From an uncultured Pseudomonadota bacterium (GTDB lineage: Bacteria > Pseudomonadota > Gammaproteobacteria > Ga0077536): 64,000 nucleotides of DNA. The stretch spans positions 248,001 to 312,000 of the forward strand of contig CAIKBL010000051.1 of NCBI GenBank assembly GCA_903825645.1, read 5' to 3'. This document shows, piece after piece, positions 63,256-64,000 of this stretch (positions are counted from its first letter, which is position 1; every line of letters begins with the position of its first letter). The position numbers and the translations under genes are program-made. The notes beneath the pieces were generated by a model. That model was given only the letters and a program-made list of their open reading frames with translations, was not told the DNA's origin and made no database searches.

Positions 63256-64000
63256 TCAGCGCAGCATGTCCGATGCGAGTTTCACTACAAGCACTGCGAC
63301 CACCCCAAGAAATGCGCGCCGCACAAAGTGGCTACCATGGCGCAATGCTAGGTGGGTACCGCACAGCGCACCGAGGATATTACAAACCGCCATGATGCCT
63401 GCCACGCCCCAAAATACCGAGCCATGAGGCAAGAAATAGGCCAGCGCTGCGAAATTGGTCGCCACATTGAGACATTTCGCGTAAGCCGAAGCGTGCAGAA
63501 AGTCGAAGCCCAGGAAGCGTACCCACAGAAAAATCAGGAAAGTTCCCGTGCCGGGACCAAAAACGCCATCGTAAAAACCGATGCCAAGGGCAATGCCACA
63601 ACCGACGCCGATTTCCGCGCGGGGCCGCAGCCTAGGCGAATGCCGGAGGCCTAGATGCGGACTCAGCGCGGTATAGATCCCGACCAGCACCAAGAGAACT
63701 AAAGCTATTGGCCGCATAACGGCCACAGGCAAATGGGCGACGGTACGCGCGCCGCCCCATCCGCCCAATAACGCCGCCAGAAGCGCTGGCAGGAGCAGCA
63801 GATAGCGGAAATGCACCCGGTTAGCGTATCGGTATGCCGCGGTCGCCGTACCCCAGATTGAGGCTAGTTTATTAGTCCCAAACAGGACGGCGAGTGGCGC
63901 GCTCGGATAACTCAGGAGCAACGCAGGTAGTTGGAGCAGCCCCCCGCCACCGCTGATCGCATCAACGAATCCCGCCAAAAAGGCGGCCAACCCTAGCGTT
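63256..64000 (-). CDS. TauE/SafE (TSUP) family permease, 5' end cut off
   Basis: At least 248 residues of an integral membrane protein are visible, with about seven to eight helices. FLAGFVDAISGGGGLLQLPALLLS is the first TSUP repeat motif and FYDGVFGPGTGTFLIFLWVRFLG near 155 the second; both have the glycine-rich signature of the family. The frame continues to the window edge (codons for T-L-G-L precede A-A-F-L), so the true start is probably just outside. The TTG at 63990 is a chance internal start. TSUP proteins move sulfite, sulfoacetate or other anions. The substrate is not predictable. Confidence 0.85.
   Translation of the reverse strand, partial: TLGLAAFLAGFVDAISGGGGLLQLPALLLSYPSAPLAVLFGTNKLASIWGTATAAYRYANRVHFRYLLLLPALLAALLGGWGGARTVAHLPVAVMRPIALVLLVLVGIYTALSPHLGLRHSPRLRPRAEIGVGCGIALGIGFYDGVFGPGTGTFLIFLWVRFLGFDFLHASAYAKCLNVATNFAALAYFLPHGSVFWGVAGIMAVCNILGALCGTHLALRHGSHFVRRAFLGVVAVLVVKLASDMLR

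Overview
The window reads as a gammaproteobacterial chromosome segment of about 52-55% G+C by eye, with densely packed genes. Supporting signs are a full type II secretion set, the EF-P/EpmA/EpmB modification trio, an orphan MlaC, a Xrt/EPS exopolysaccharide locus and a Bat/MoxR locus. I cannot name a genus. I see no tRNA, rRNA, CRISPR array, insertion sequence or prophage gene.

Region 1 (1-19061, all minus strand) is an exopolysaccharide locus of the exosortase-associated type. Transcription starts at manC (19061) and runs through the export protein, an outer-membrane barrel, a Wzz-like chain-length protein, a CpsD-like kinase, an ExeA-like ATPase, wecB, a glutamine amidotransferase, three glycosyltransferases, an O-antigen polymerase/ligase-like protein, an exosortase fused to EpsI and a WecA/MraY-type initiating transferase. 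It ends in a FkbM-like methyltransferase cut by the window edge. The matching TPR protein PrsT lies far away at 57716-60547.

Region 2 (19359-29939) is a type II secretion system split in two. gspCDEF run on plus and gspGHIJKLM on minus, and the two halves converge at 25004/25037. Region 3 (30255-37263) is a MoxR-DUF58-DUF4381-BatA-BatB/TPR-BatD operon. A REC-PAS-GGDEF-EAL protein follows at 37398-39602.

Region 4 (39848-43329, minus) is the most unusual part. It is a three-gene unit of a STAS protein, an NCS2 (nucleobase permease-like) protein with a fused degenerate GHKL/anti-sigma-like ATPase domain, and a membrane-anchored SpoIIE/PP2C phosphatase. I read it as a candidate transporter-coupled partner-switching system.

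Region 5 (43842-64000) is mostly housekeeping. It holds mlaC overlapping ileS, sufE, cysS, metK, a quinone oxidoreductase, trxB, a dimeric dUTPase, an MBL hydrolase, a DinG/YoaA helicase, an unknown conserved protein, prsT, epmA-efp with divergent epmB, and a partial TauE/SafE permease. The ileS product is of the eukaryote-like type 2, and its HIGH motif is changed to GIHH, a form linked to strong mupirocin resistance.
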